From a virus, in the IMG/VR virus record IMGVR_UViG_3300038415_000014, positions 62,001-126,000 of that record: a stretch of 64,000 nucleotides of DNA; one strand, given 5' to 3'. Positions within the stretch are counted from its first letter, which is position 1. Each line of letters opens with the position of its first letter. A model generated the notes under the pieces. It searched no databases and had not been told where the DNA came from. It was given only the letters and a program-made list of their open reading frames with translations. Of the stretch, positions 52,936 to 61,436 are shown piece by piece. The position numbers and the translations under genes are program-made.

Positions 52936-53808
52936 TCAGACTCGTGTTACCACTAGCCTGGTGAGGCCCCGGGGGTTGAAGGCCCCAATGCCCACGTTCT
53001 CAAAACAAGAGAAACCGATTGTCCGGGCTTTCGGGTCGTCAGCCGACAGAACCGTCAGCTCAGTTCGAACCGGGAACCTGCCGAAGTTCTCGGGCTCCGA
53101 AGCGATGTAAACGAATCCGGCGGGGACCAACCTGCTCGTGATGATCTGGGCTCCCCATAGGGTTGCCTGGAGACCAGTCTTGAGTAGGACAGCCTGGCTC
53201 TCGATGTCTAGGATGTCACGACCGAACTTGCGGATGTCCGCGTAGTCCGTCGCGTTCATGTAGATACGAGCGACCCTAAGGTCGTGACGCTCTACCTCAG
53301 CAAAGGCATCCGCGAGGATGCTTTGGCTGATTGGAGCCACGACGTTGAGGTCGGGGTTCGTCTGACCTGGGAGGGTGTCGAAGCCGGAAACCGCGATCGA
53401 GTCAAGGACTGCGAACACGCGCTCATCTTCAGCGGCCTGGATCTGGGCTTTCGCCAAGTCCTGAGCGCGTTCGATGAGATCGAATCGGCGTTCCTTGATC
53501 TGAGTGAGGGGGATCTCGGGGTTCGAGGCAAGCTCGAACAACGGGAAAATTACGCGACGAGGTTTCTGTATGGCAAGTATGTTCTCACCCTCTTCACCAA
53601 CCACGTAGGCGGTGACGTCGGGATCCTTGTCATAGATGGGGAGAGCCCCGTCTGGGAGTTGTTCAACTAAGAAGGTCTTGCGACCCACAGCTGTGTAGTC
53701 CCTGCGGAGACGCAGAGGCTGAATCATCGAGGCGGCAAGCTTGGCTCGGCCAGCTGCGGTCTTGATGTACTCGGAGATGATCTGCTGCTTGATGTCGTTG
53801 CTAACCAC
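52936..53808 (-). CDS. Major capsid protein (HK97-like fold)
   Basis: 290 residues, GTG start with an AAAGG site. It has the layout of HK97-fold capsids: a helical N-terminus, an E-loop-like region (LRLRRDYTAVGRKTFLVEQL), a central spine helix (DLIERAQDLAKAQIQAAEDERV), then ARIYMNATDYADIRKFG and the P-domain/A-domain strands ending IGAFNPRGLTRLVVTRV. Its position after protease, scaffold-like and decoration-like genes is decisive. It is short for the family. The N-terminus holds KTAAG and KLAAS, possible maturation cleavage sites. Confidence 0.85.
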   Translation of the reverse strand: MVSNDIKQQIISEYIKTAAGRAKLAASMIQPLRLRRDYTAVGRKTFLVEQLPDGALPIYDKDPDVTAYVVGEEGENILAIQKPRRVIFPLFELASNPEIPLTQIKERRFDLIERAQDLAKAQIQAAEDERVFAVLDSIAVSGFDTLPGQTNPDLNVVAPISQSILADAFAEVERHDLRVARIYMNATDYADIRKFGRDILDIESQAVLLKTGLQATLWGAQIITSRLVPAGFVYIASEPENFGRFPVRTELTVLSADDPKARTIGFSCFENVGIGAFNPRGLTRLVVTRV

Positions 53809-53837
53809 GGTAGTCTACCTTTCTAAGGGTTTTAGCC

Positions 53838-54473
53838 TCAGATCCTCATATCCAGGATCAACATGGGGGTGGTGGCATCGACAGCTGCCTTGAGAACACC
53901 AACGACCGTGGCAGTACCACTAAAGCCGTTTACTGTTTCCATGGCGTCAGCGAGGACGTTAGTGATCAACCCATTTACAGAAGCGTAAAGGAGATCACCA
54001 GGTGTATAGGTGATGAGGTTTCCCTTGGAAGCACCTAGTTGGACCTGAGTTTCGTAGACAGTCAGACCTACGCAAGACCCAGAGCCACAAACGTACGGGC
54101 CACGACCTGATGCTGGACCAGGTGTATTCTCGTAGGCATTTCCTGCTGCATCATTCAAGAAGATGCCAAGAGGGCGAAGGCCAGTTCCATAGCCTGAGGG
54201 AGGATCTCCTGGGCTGCTGGCGACGGGTCCACCAACCACGTTGTTGCCAGCGGCAGGACGTGTGAAGGCGATTGACCCTCCCAAAACACCAGTCTTCGTG
54301 ATGCCTGAGAGTGTAGTGCTTTTTTCTGACGAGCCCGTTACGACTGGAGGATTCAGTTGAGTGAAGGAGTCGCCCGTGAGGACACCCACGCTGTTGCGGG
54401 TGACGACATGGAACAACTGAACTCGACTACTGGTTTCCTTAAAGTCGCCCGAGCTTTGACCGTTCATGGACAT
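53838..54473 (-). CDS. Capsid decoration-like protein
   Basis: 211 residues, ATG with an AGGA site. It is Gly/Ser/Thr/Val-rich with little charge (SIAFTRPAAGNNVVGG, YGTGLRPLGIFLNDAAGN, LITYTPGDLLYASVNG). A beta-rich protein of about 20 kDa directly before the capsid gene is the usual position for a lambda gpD-like or similar decoration protein. A GATGTAGATG element and a terminator-like hairpin lie upstream, so it may begin the capsid transcription unit. Confidence 0.7.
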   Translation of the reverse strand: MSMNGQSSGDFKETSSRVQLFHVVTRNSVGVLTGDSFTQLNPPVVTGSSEKSTTLSGITKTGVLGGSIAFTRPAAGNNVVGGPVASSPGDPPSGYGTGLRPLGIFLNDAAGNAYENTPGPASGRGPYVCGSGSCVGLTVYETQVQLGASKGNLITYTPGDLLYASVNGLITNVLADAMETVNGFSGTATVVGVLKAAVDATTPMLILDMRI

Positions 54474-54561
54474 ATTTGAAATATTCCTGTTGGGTTAAAG
54501 GAGAGCTAACTTCATTCATCTACATCTAGGCAGTCACTGAAGACTGAGAGTTCTCTAGGAG

Positions 54562-54583
54562 GGGGGTCACTTGCGTAACCCCC
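54562..54583 (-). terminator. Hairpin after the scaffold-like gene
   Basis: GGGGGT/ACCCCC stem with a 10-nt loop, 15 bp after the stop codon, followed on the minus strand by CCTAGATGTAGATGAATG about 40 bp further. Confidence 0.5.
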
Positions 54584-54597
54584 TTACCTATGAGGAC

Positions 54598-56121
54598 TCA
54601 TTGATCCGTTCGCATACCGAACGCTTCACGTACGTCTGGAGCTGAGTTCCAGAGACTGGAGAGATCGGCGCCTTGTGAGGAAGCAGTTCGGTTTGATCCA
54701 CCAATCTGACTAACGCCAGCTGTTGGACGAGTTCCGACGGTCCTCATTGAAGCAGTTCGAGTGACGTGAGCTTGCTTCTGTTGCTGCTGCCCTTGATCCT
54801 GGTCTTGCTGACCAGCGGCTTCCTGAGCATTCTTGTATTCAGGGTTGCTTGCAAACAACTGACGAAGGGTGTCGTCTTCCTCTGGAGAGAGTTGGACTTC
54901 GCCAACATCCATACTTGGGGTGTCCAACTGGATGTCCATGTCAGCCACTGGCTCGATCTGACCCTGCTCGGCGAGCATCTGGTCGATCTCACTATTGCCC
55001 TGCTGCTGATACTGAGCTTGTTGCTGCTGCATCTGAGCCAAGCACTGTTGCGCAGCCTGAATCGGGTCCTGACCCTGTTGCATGGCTTGCTGAACCGCTT
55101 GCGCGACCTGCTGAGCCTGCGACTGTTGCTGCATCTGAGCCTGTTGCTGTTGCTGACCGGCTTGCTGTTGCTGACCGGCTTGCTGCTGCTGAGTCTGAGC
55201 CTGTTGCTGCTGCTGACCAGCCTGTTGCTGCTGCTGAGATTGAGCCAACTGCTGTTGAATCTGCTGAGCCTGCTGAAGCAACTGAGCGAGCTGTTGCTGC
55301 ATACCTTGCTGCTGCATCTCGGCTTGCTTCTGCTGACCCTGATCCTGTTGCTGCTGGTCTTGTTGAGCTTGCTTCTGCTGTTGCTGGCCCTGGTCCTGCT
55401 GACCCTGGTCTTGCTGAGCTTGCTTCTGCTGTTGCTGACCCTGATCCTGCTGACCCTGATCCTGCTGAGCTGACTTCTGCTGACCCTTGTCATCGTCCTT
55501 CTTGCCAGCTGCCTCGTCCTTCTTCTTCTGAATGTTCTCAAGGAACTGAGGTGGGATCTTACCAGCTTGTACCTGCTGACCCTGTTGCTGCTGATCCTGC
55601 TGGGCAGCTTGTACCTGTTGCTGCTGATCCTGCTGATCCTGCTGGGCTGCCTGTACCTGCTGCTGCTGATCCTGCTGATCCTGATCCTGAGCTGCGAGGC
55701 GAGTGTAGGTAGCCATCACCTCAGTATCGGGTAGATACATGAGGGAGAACCCCTGGTCCTCGATTTCGACTGGAGAAGCGGTCTTGGGTAGCATCTTGCG
55801 GGCGATTGCCACGCAAAGAGCTGCCTTCTTCGTAATGACTTCTTCAGTAGCCGTTTTCTCGGCGTGGTTGAAAGTATCTCCCCTCATCTCAGGCATGCCG
55901 ATCTCGTTCCGTCGCACCTGGCCATTGGCATACTCGGCTTCCCAAGTACCAGCGGCTGGGTGAACATCTTCAGCAAAATCCGAAGGGTTACCAATGACAT
56001 AATCATCGGCAGCGGGCTGCTGATTGACGTGATCTTGATTCATCAGATAGGGGTCGGCAACTTTCAAACCAGCCCTCTTGGCGATTGCATTTACGTTCCA
56101 AGTTGAGCGCTCACGAGGCAT
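54598..56121 (-). CDS. Glutamine-rich scaffold-like protein
   Basis: 507 residues from the ATG at 56121, with AAGGA at good spacing; an ATG 11 codons upstream (56154) has no ribosome site. After 150 ordinary residues a tract of about 230 is dominated by Gln with Asp, Ala and Lys (QQDQGQQQQKQAQQ-type), followed by an acidic segment (DVGEVQLSPEEDDTLRQL) and a short C-terminal domain (SSLWNSAPDVREAFG). Scaffolding proteins are typically low-complexity and acidic, and lie between protease and capsid genes, as here. KTA and RTAS motifs, possible protease sites, flank the tract. The tract is prion-like in composition, which hints at phase separation during assembly. Confidence 0.75.
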   Translation of the reverse strand: MPRERSTWNVNAIAKRAGLKVADPYLMNQDHVNQQPAADDYVIGNPSDFAEDVHPAAGTWEAEYANGQVRRNEIGMPEMRGDTFNHAEKTATEEVITKKAALCVAIARKMLPKTASPVEIEDQGFSLMYLPDTEVMATYTRLAAQDQDQQDQQQQVQAAQQDQQDQQQQVQAAQQDQQQQGQQVQAGKIPPQFLENIQKKKDEAAGKKDDDKGQQKSAQQDQGQQDQGQQQQKQAQQDQGQQDQGQQQQKQAQQDQQQQDQGQQKQAEMQQQGMQQQLAQLLQQAQQIQQQLAQSQQQQQAGQQQQQAQTQQQQAGQQQQAGQQQQQAQMQQQSQAQQVAQAVQQAMQQGQDPIQAAQQCLAQMQQQQAQYQQQGNSEIDQMLAEQGQIEPVADMDIQLDTPSMDVGEVQLSPEEDDTLRQLFASNPEYKNAQEAAGQQDQDQGQQQQKQAHVTRTASMRTVGTRPTAGVSQIGGSNRTASSQGADLSSLWNSAPDVREAFGMRTDQ

Positions 56122-56163
56122 GGAGGAGATCCTTTCCTTAGTTCGAGAAGCCATATAAGAACT

Positions 56164-59088
56164 TCATCGAAGTCCGAGAGAGAACAATTTACCTTTGGTG
56201 ACCAATTGAACCATCTCAGAGTTAGTGAGGGTTCGGCCCAGTACCTCACGACAAGCCGCAAGGTAACTATCTACATCTGGATATGAGGCCGTCCCGCCTA
56301 GAGCGATCACGGTCCTATAAATTCGAGCATCGCCCGCCATTGAGGATTTCTTTTCGGTCCTCTCTATGAGGCGATTCATGACGAGAATTTCTCGCCCTGA
56401 GAATCTATTTGCTTTGCCTACAGCTTCCCACCCACCCATGTCATGCAGGATCAACCCTGCTAGAACACTTCTAGCTTTGGATGGGTCTTTAACGTTGGCT
56501 AGTACCATTTTAGATCGCTCACGCCACTTGGCGTAACGTAGAGCTGACTTGATAAGAGATTCATTGGACCTATTCTCGTCCAAGGTACTCTCCTCTCCCT
56601 TGTCGGAGTCGGAGATGTCTTTCTTGACCTTGTTAGTGACCTCGTCGACCAGAGAATGGTACAAATCATTGATGACTTGTTTGAAGGGTCGTGTTGAATC
56701 CTCAGTAGATGGAGTAGAGGAAGGTGAGCCCCCCATTTCAGATTGACCAGGGAAATCCTGCTGAGCAGAATTGATCCGAGCCCTGGGTGCGTCTTTAATC
56801 TGTTGTAGACGCGACCTGTGAGCCTCAGCAGCCCGAGCGGTACCCGAGAATGGTGGGGGTACGCGAAGGGCTCCTAGCGATGGACCGTCGTGCAGATACG
56901 CTAGGTAGTCAGCAGGCTTGGCTACAGCTCCAACCCCAATGGGGGCGAGGCGAGCGGCCTTCTGCATGAGGTTAGGGTCGAAGACCTCTGTGGGTCGCAT
57001 GTACGCGACCTGAATCTTGTGGCGGGCGGCCTCAGCCAACTCGGCTGTCTTCGGGTCGAGGATGGACCTTAATACAGCTCCGGAGAATGCCGGGTGTGCT
57101 ACCCATGAGCCCTCTATGAACTTGACGGACCCGGGTTCCTTGGTGATGTGCCCGCAAAGCTCAGCTATCTTGCGACGCTGACCCTTGGCATCGAGGAACC
57201 AGTTGCCTTTCTCATACTTGATGTGACGGCATAACTGGGTTTCATCCTCGGCTACGTTGCCACACTTGGTACAGATGGTGAAGCTGACGTGGCAATTCCC
57301 AACAGCTACCCCACCAACCTGGTAGGAATGATCCTCTTCCACCTCTATGTTGTAAACGGCCCCTTCATACTGGAAGGGTTCAATACCAGTGATGGGGAAG
57401 ATCACAATATCATCAAGAACACGTAAATGGCGATCGTGTACCTGAGTCGGAGCCTTTGCGCAAACCCCAAGCAATGGATCTGAGGCTGACTTTGAGAACA
57501 TCAGATTGAAATGAGCTAGTTTCCCAGTATCTGGGTGACGAATAGACTCACCATTAACAACGGCCACCTCAATCGTAGAAGCCCCACCCCCAAAAAAACA
57601 CTCAATTCTAGCTGGCAGGTCACATTGGATTGCTAGAAGATGAAGCTGACAAATCAGGTCGTAAGAGGTCGTAGTACCAGCTACTGAACCACTTACCTGG
57701 AGACCGCCATCACCATTCAACCAAGCCCCTAGTATATTTCTGTGGGACTCCGCTGACCACTGCATAGCCTCTGAACTCAGATGCTTCCGATGACTATACT
57801 CACCACCATGCTTTTTGAACCAGGATACTAGATTCTTCCCAGTGACATGAACAACACAGGTACATCGATCAACTCTGTCCTGAACCCATGGGATACAGCC
57901 AGGGAAAGATTCTTTGAGTAGCTGAACTGTCTCTTCAACTAGGGTCAACCTCTCAGTCAGGGAGAAGTTGAACTGAACCTCTACAGGATTACCTCTCTTC
58001 TTTAGAAAAGAACCCTCAGCCAAAAAGTACCCGAGAAGTCTCGCCCGAGCTACCCCAGGGTCCCCAACCACCTCTGTAGAGAGCTTTGGGAATACAACGT
58101 AATCCCCAACCTGGAGTTCATCTGATCTAAGCTTTTCAATCTTTAGCGAGGATATCTCTTCAAGCTGACGTTTTCGATCCCTGGCCTCTTCAATAGAGTA
58201 GCTACCGTTAGGATTCAGGACACGAAGCTGATGCCCAACCCTAAACCTCTTAGTCATTCTACGAACTGGGTCACGGTCACTCACTTCCAAAGTCTGACCA
58301 CAACCACAAGCACAAGTCCTAGATGGACGTACTACGTAGAACGGGTGGTTATCTGTAGTGGGTATTGCATCTGGTATCCCAACTACTTTGATACGACGCA
58401 TCCCCCACTTACCGATGTGTATCTGCTGATTCAGGACTTCACGGGATCTACCCTTGTGAGTCAGAACCATCTCCCCAGGCATAACATCTTTGATTGAAAC
58501 CCGCCGACCATCTGCCAAAGTAACGGGGGCTTCTGGTAAGAAGCAACCCATACTCAAAGTACTGAGCTGGCCACTCGTGATAGCTTCAATGAGAGACTTG
58601 TGCTTGCGGTCGGTCGCAATGAGAATGTCAACGTAGACGGACTCCCCGATGTCCCGAGCGGCGGCGTCAATGATCTTGCCCTTGGACAGCTCTGGGATCT
58701 GGATGTGCTCGACGTAGTTCTCACCACCTATGAAGGTACGGAAGGACGCGAGTAGTAGCTTGCGCTCCCAACAGTCCTGGTTGTTGTTAACATACTTGGC
58801 TGTACCCGTAGTTACATAGAAATCCGGGAACTGCCTATTAATCTGAAGTCCATCAAACATCTGGTTACCAGTAGGCAACCCAGGCTTCTCGGTATCCACC
58901 GAGGCAATGATGGTACAATGACTTAGGAGGTACTGGGCAGGGTCATACTGTTGAAGTATGATCTGAGACGCTCTCCGTACCTCGAAGGTAGGGGCAGGGG
59001 CGAAAGCCTTCGAACGAACATCGTCCCACCCAGCTTGAGTGATAACTGGGTTCGTAAATGTAGCTTTGGCGTACTTGGAGAAACCCAT
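56164..59088 (-). CDS. Prohead protease interrupted by an intein
   Basis: 974 residues from the ATG at 59088 (AGGGG site, TAATG overlap). Residues 1-181 and 599-974 are the extein: an N-terminal protease-like domain (FDGLQINRQFPDFYV), the junction LSMG/CHVSFTICTKCGN, zinc-type CTKCGN and LCRHIKYEKGN, LCGHITKEPGSVKF, then an S/T-rich linker and helical tail. The spacing and the GHxT and CxH pairs fit capsid-maturation proteases of large myoviruses. Residues 182-598 are an intein. The protease should degrade scaffold and trim head proteins during expansion. It works only after splicing, unless the intein is tolerated. Confidence 0.82.
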   Translation of the reverse strand: MGFSKYAKATFTNPVITQAGWDDVRSKAFAPAPTFEVRRASQIILQQYDPAQYLLSHCTIIASVDTEKPGLPTGNQMFDGLQINRQFPDFYVTTGTAKYVNNNQDCWERKLLLASFRTFIGGENYVEHIQIPELSKGKIIDAAARDIGESVYVDILIATDRKHKSLIEAITSGQLSTLSMGCFLPEAPVTLADGRRVSIKDVMPGEMVLTHKGRSREVLNQQIHIGKWGMRRIKVVGIPDAIPTTDNHPFYVVRPSRTCACGCGQTLEVSDRDPVRRMTKRFRVGHQLRVLNPNGSYSIEEARDRKRQLEEISSLKIEKLRSDELQVGDYVVFPKLSTEVVGDPGVARARLLGYFLAEGSFLKKRGNPVEVQFNFSLTERLTLVEETVQLLKESFPGCIPWVQDRVDRCTCVVHVTGKNLVSWFKKHGGEYSHRKHLSSEAMQWSAESHRNILGAWLNGDGGLQVSGSVAGTTTSYDLICQLHLLAIQCDLPARIECFFGGGASTIEVAVVNGESIRHPDTGKLAHFNLMFSKSASDPLLGVCAKAPTQVHDRHLRVLDDIVIFPITGIEPFQYEGAVYNIEVEEDHSYQVGGVAVGNCHVSFTICTKCGNVAEDETQLCRHIKYEKGNWFLDAKGQRRKIAELCGHITKEPGSVKFIEGSWVAHPAFSGAVLRSILDPKTAELAEAARHKIQVAYMRPTEVFDPNLMQKAARLAPIGVGAVAKPADYLAYLHDGPSLGALRVPPPFSGTARAAEAHRSRLQQIKDAPRARINSAQQDFPGQSEMGGSPSSTPSTEDSTRPFKQVINDLYHSLVDEVTNKVKKDISDSDKGEESTLDENRSNESLIKSALRYAKWRERSKMVLANVKDPSKARSVLAGLILHDMGGWEAVGKANRFSGREILVMNRLIERTEKKSSMAGDARIYRTVIALGGTASYPDVDSYLAACREVLGRTLTNSEMVQLVTKGKLFSLGLR
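57295..58545 (-). mobile_element. Intein with LAGLIDADG endonuclease domain
   Basis: A 417-residue intein inside the prohead protease. Block A starts at Cys1 (CFLPEAPVTLADGRRV); block B has TTDNHPFYV with the Thr and His; the endonuclease has LLGYFLAEGSF and ILGAWLNGDGGL; block F has YNIEVEEDHSYQV; the end is VAVGN followed by Cys+1. Penultimate Gly replaces the usual His. A CxCGC element lies near residue 78 of the intein. Self-splicing plus homing is predicted. Confidence 0.92.
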
Positions 59089-59819
59089 TAGGTGGCCCCT
59101 ACTCCAAACCATTGATGAGGTTCACCACTGGGTCCCAGCACAGAGACAGGATCAATGATGTACAAGCATTTGGGACAAGCGAAGACCTTATGGCGAGCGC
59201 CCTCCTGCATTCTGTAGGTAGAACGTCTCATCCGGTTCGAGCACTTGGGACATGAGGGGCGACCCGCCTTGATGTCCTGAGTCGTAGCTCGATACTGCCT
59301 GTTCTGGGATATCCAGTAAGCGGCAGACTTCTGAAGGTGACCTTGGATTCGAAGCTCACCCGCATTATGTGCAAACGAATAGAACTTGGCTACCTCTGTT
59401 CGGAGGGCATCATCATCCACGTTGGGGTAAAGAGCGCGATAGAGGTTATCATATGCGATGACCTCGCTCGCGCCCTTATGCCAATGTTTGGCCAGATCTA
59501 CATAGATCGAGGGCTGGAACTGCTTACTCCAGAGGGAATTTGAGGAAGCTTCCTTCCTAGCCCTCTCGATTTCTACAGTCATGTAGCTTTGATCAAACTG
59601 AGGAGGCAAGTACTTGATGAACTTAGGTGACACCCTAACAATGTCATCCGGAAACACGCGCTCGTTACCGAATGGCCATTGGACATCGAGTACGCCAAGA
59701 CCCTTGTGGACGGCGGTGACCGTACCAACATAGGGAGAGAGATCCCCATCGATGACGTCGATCTTTTGGACCACATCACCTTGGTTGAACTCTTTTGTTA
59801 GCTTCCAATAGTCGATCAT
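59088..59819 (-). CDS. Head-associated protein with KOW-like and zinc-ribbon domains
   Basis: 243 residues from the ATG at 59819, which overlaps the endonuclease stop (ATGA); a GTG six codons upstream is less likely. Residues about 15-60 read GDVVQKIDVIDG ... YVGTVTAVHKGLGVLDVQWP, an SH3/KOW-like barrel. A helical middle follows, and the C-terminus carries CPKCSNRMRR ... VFACPKCLYI, a four-Cys zinc ribbon. Both are nucleic-acid or protein contact modules. Its coupling to the protease gene suggests an assembly function. Confidence 0.72.
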   Translation of the reverse strand: MIDYWKLTKEFNQGDVVQKIDVIDGDLSPYVGTVTAVHKGLGVLDVQWPFGNERVFPDDIVRVSPKFIKYLPPQFDQSYMTVEIERARKEASSNSLWSKQFQPSIYVDLAKHWHKGASEVIAYDNLYRALYPNVDDDALRTEVAKFYSFAHNAGELRIQGHLQKSAAYWISQNRQYRATTQDIKAGRPSCPKCSNRMRRSTYRMQEGARHKVFACPKCLYIIDPVSVLGPSGEPHQWFGVGAT

Positions 59820-60292
59820 TGAAACCCGTCCCGCCACCTATTCAAGTAGGTGATAGCTGAGGTCAACAGCTCAACATCATCCTTGGCGTTACCAAGCACT
59901 CGATTACAACGGTTATGAATCAATCCTCTAACGCACTTCCCGCAAGACCCGTATCCAGGGCAACAGTTCTGATCATGGTCAATAGTGACGGACATCGGCT
60001 TCTGACCCCTTGGAAGCATTGGTTTTCCGCACATAAGGCATAAACCACCTTGTTTCTCCCAAAGGGCATTGAAGTCGACATTGTAGTTAGTATTGCGCTT
60101 GATCCGTAGATACTTGGTAGGGTCTGCCGACTGCCAATTACAAACACGCTTGGACTCACACGATTTGCAGGCGGCTACTAAACCATCCTTGTTCCTGGAG
60201 TCCCTTGTGAAGTCATCCGGGACGACCTTATCCAAACCACAGACGGAACACGCCTTGGTTGGTTTCTGGTCTGCTCCAAGATGGGTATCCAT
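59816..60292 (-). CDS. Endonuclease VII-like HNH homing endonuclease
   Basis: 158 residues from the ATG at 60292 (AAGGA site). An N-terminal zinc knuckle (CSVCGLDKVVPDDF ... CKSCESKR) leads to the nuclease: CLMCGKPML, VTIDHDQNC, RGLIHNRCNRVLGNAKD. The DH, the Asn of HNRCN and the Cys pairs match the endonuclease VII (T4 gp49) fold used by many phage homing endonucleases. As a true Holliday-junction resolvase it would be useful, but the extra zinc knuckle and its position between head genes point to a selfish element. Confidence 0.88.
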   Translation of the reverse strand: MDTHLGADQKPTKACSVCGLDKVVPDDFTRDSRNKDGLVAACKSCESKRVCNWQSADPTKYLRIKRNTNYNVDFNALWEKQGGLCLMCGKPMLPRGQKPMSVTIDHDQNCCPGYGSCGKCVRGLIHNRCNRVLGNAKDDVELLTSAITYLNRWRDGFQ

Positions 60293-60303
60293 CACTTAGG
60301 TCC

Positions 60304-61383
60304 TTACGGAGCGAGAGGGCGACCGGTGGTGGACTTGCCAGTTTCTACCGCCTGGCTCTGATCATCCTTGAACAAGCTCATGTACTGGTTCTCGTCGGCA
60401 TCCGTCTGGATGGGAGCCATCGGAGCATTGAAGGTATCCATGTAGCTCTCATCTGAGTCCTTCTGGAGAACCTTGGCTTGCTTGAGAACATGGACCTGGC
60501 GCTTGAACATACTTTCGGGTCCGTAAGCATGGAACTCGACCTCGTCAGCAACCTTGTCGATCTCATTGACGACAGCTCGGGCCGCTTCAAAGTTCATCCC
60601 CCACTTTTCATGGTTATCCTGGATGACCTGAGCAATACGGTCTAGACGAGCAAGAACTTTGCTGGCTTCTTCCTGAGCAAACTTAGCAGTCATGTCATTT
60701 CCCTCTGGGGTTCTAGTTGAGGATTCGTGTACCGTTAGTAGGGGATTTGTTTGAGTTTCCCCCGCTAACTTAGCTAAAAGCATGTTGTATAGGTCTGCAT
60801 TCACTACAGCGCTGTAACGACCGTCCCCTGCAGATCGAATGGCTAGATCTAAGGCAGCTCGAAATCGAGCATCGGGGACCATTCCCTCAATCGCCTTTGA
60901 TAGGACTGATTGCTTTAGCCACTCTCGCGCGGAGGCAAGAAGAAGATCATAGTCCTTTGCAGTCAAGTCCCGAACAGCACCTTGTTCCCACCCAACATAA
61001 GGTGCGAACCCTTCATGACCTGCGGGATATGGCTCAATACCGTGATACATTGAGGTCCTTTGGGGTTGTTGGTCAGAGTCGTTTATCAGCATGGATGCAT
61101 CCACCTGTGCTTTGACCAAGGGATAAGAAGAATAGGGGTTGGTTTCCTGAGCCCTGACGGCTTGCTGAACCAGCCTACGAAAGTTCTTCGCTGACCCACC
61201 AATTTCCCTTCGATTCTTTGATAGATCCTTGTCGCTCTTGCTCAAGTCTGGATCTCGTTCAGCATCCATCTGCTCTCGACGTCGGTCGTGACGAGGAGGC
61301 TTGTCCTTTGGCAAGGGATGGACGAGGCGTTCAACCTCTTCATCCTCACGCTCGTGGAGCTCCTTGGTGCTTGTAACTTCCAT
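60304..61383 (-). CDS. Unknown head-module protein
   Basis: 359 residues, ATG at 61383. A charged N-terminus (EVERLVHPLPKDKPPRHD) precedes a helical body and a coiled region (ARLDRIAQVIQDNHEKWG). Near the C-terminus YMDTFNAPM and YMSLFKDD repeat a Tyr-Met-x-x-Phe motif, and the tail is disordered. It follows the portal gene, where a portal-associated or internal head protein would sit. No family named. Confidence 0.7.
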   Translation of the reverse strand: MEVTSTKELHEREDEEVERLVHPLPKDKPPRHDRRREQMDAERDPDLSKSDKDLSKNRREIGGSAKNFRRLVQQAVRAQETNPYSSYPLVKAQVDASMLINDSDQQPQRTSMYHGIEPYPAGHEGFAPYVGWEQGAVRDLTAKDYDLLLASAREWLKQSVLSKAIEGMVPDARFRAALDLAIRSAGDGRYSAVVNADLYNMLLAKLAGETQTNPLLTVHESSTRTPEGNDMTAKFAQEEASKVLARLDRIAQVIQDNHEKWGMNFEAARAVVNEIDKVADEVEFHAYGPESMFKRQVHVLKQAKVLQKDSDESYMDTFNAPMAPIQTDADENQYMSLFKDDQSQAVETGKSTTGRPLAP

Positions 61384-61407
61384 AACCTGTTTTGGTCAGA
61401 CCCTATC

Positions 61408-61429
61408 TAGTCCGAACCCAAAAGGACTA
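61408..61429 (-). terminator. Hairpin after the portal gene
   Basis: TAGTCC/GGACTA arms with a 10-nt loop, 7 bp past the portal stop codon, in the 53-bp gap before the next gene. A weak terminator or attenuator. Confidence 0.4.
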
Positions 61430-61436
61430 TTGGAGG

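Noticed and set aside
54766-55712. Leu-rich and Pro/Ala-rich plus-strand frames opposite the Gln-rich tract
   Set aside because: They are products of CAG/CTG-type repetition and lack start signals.
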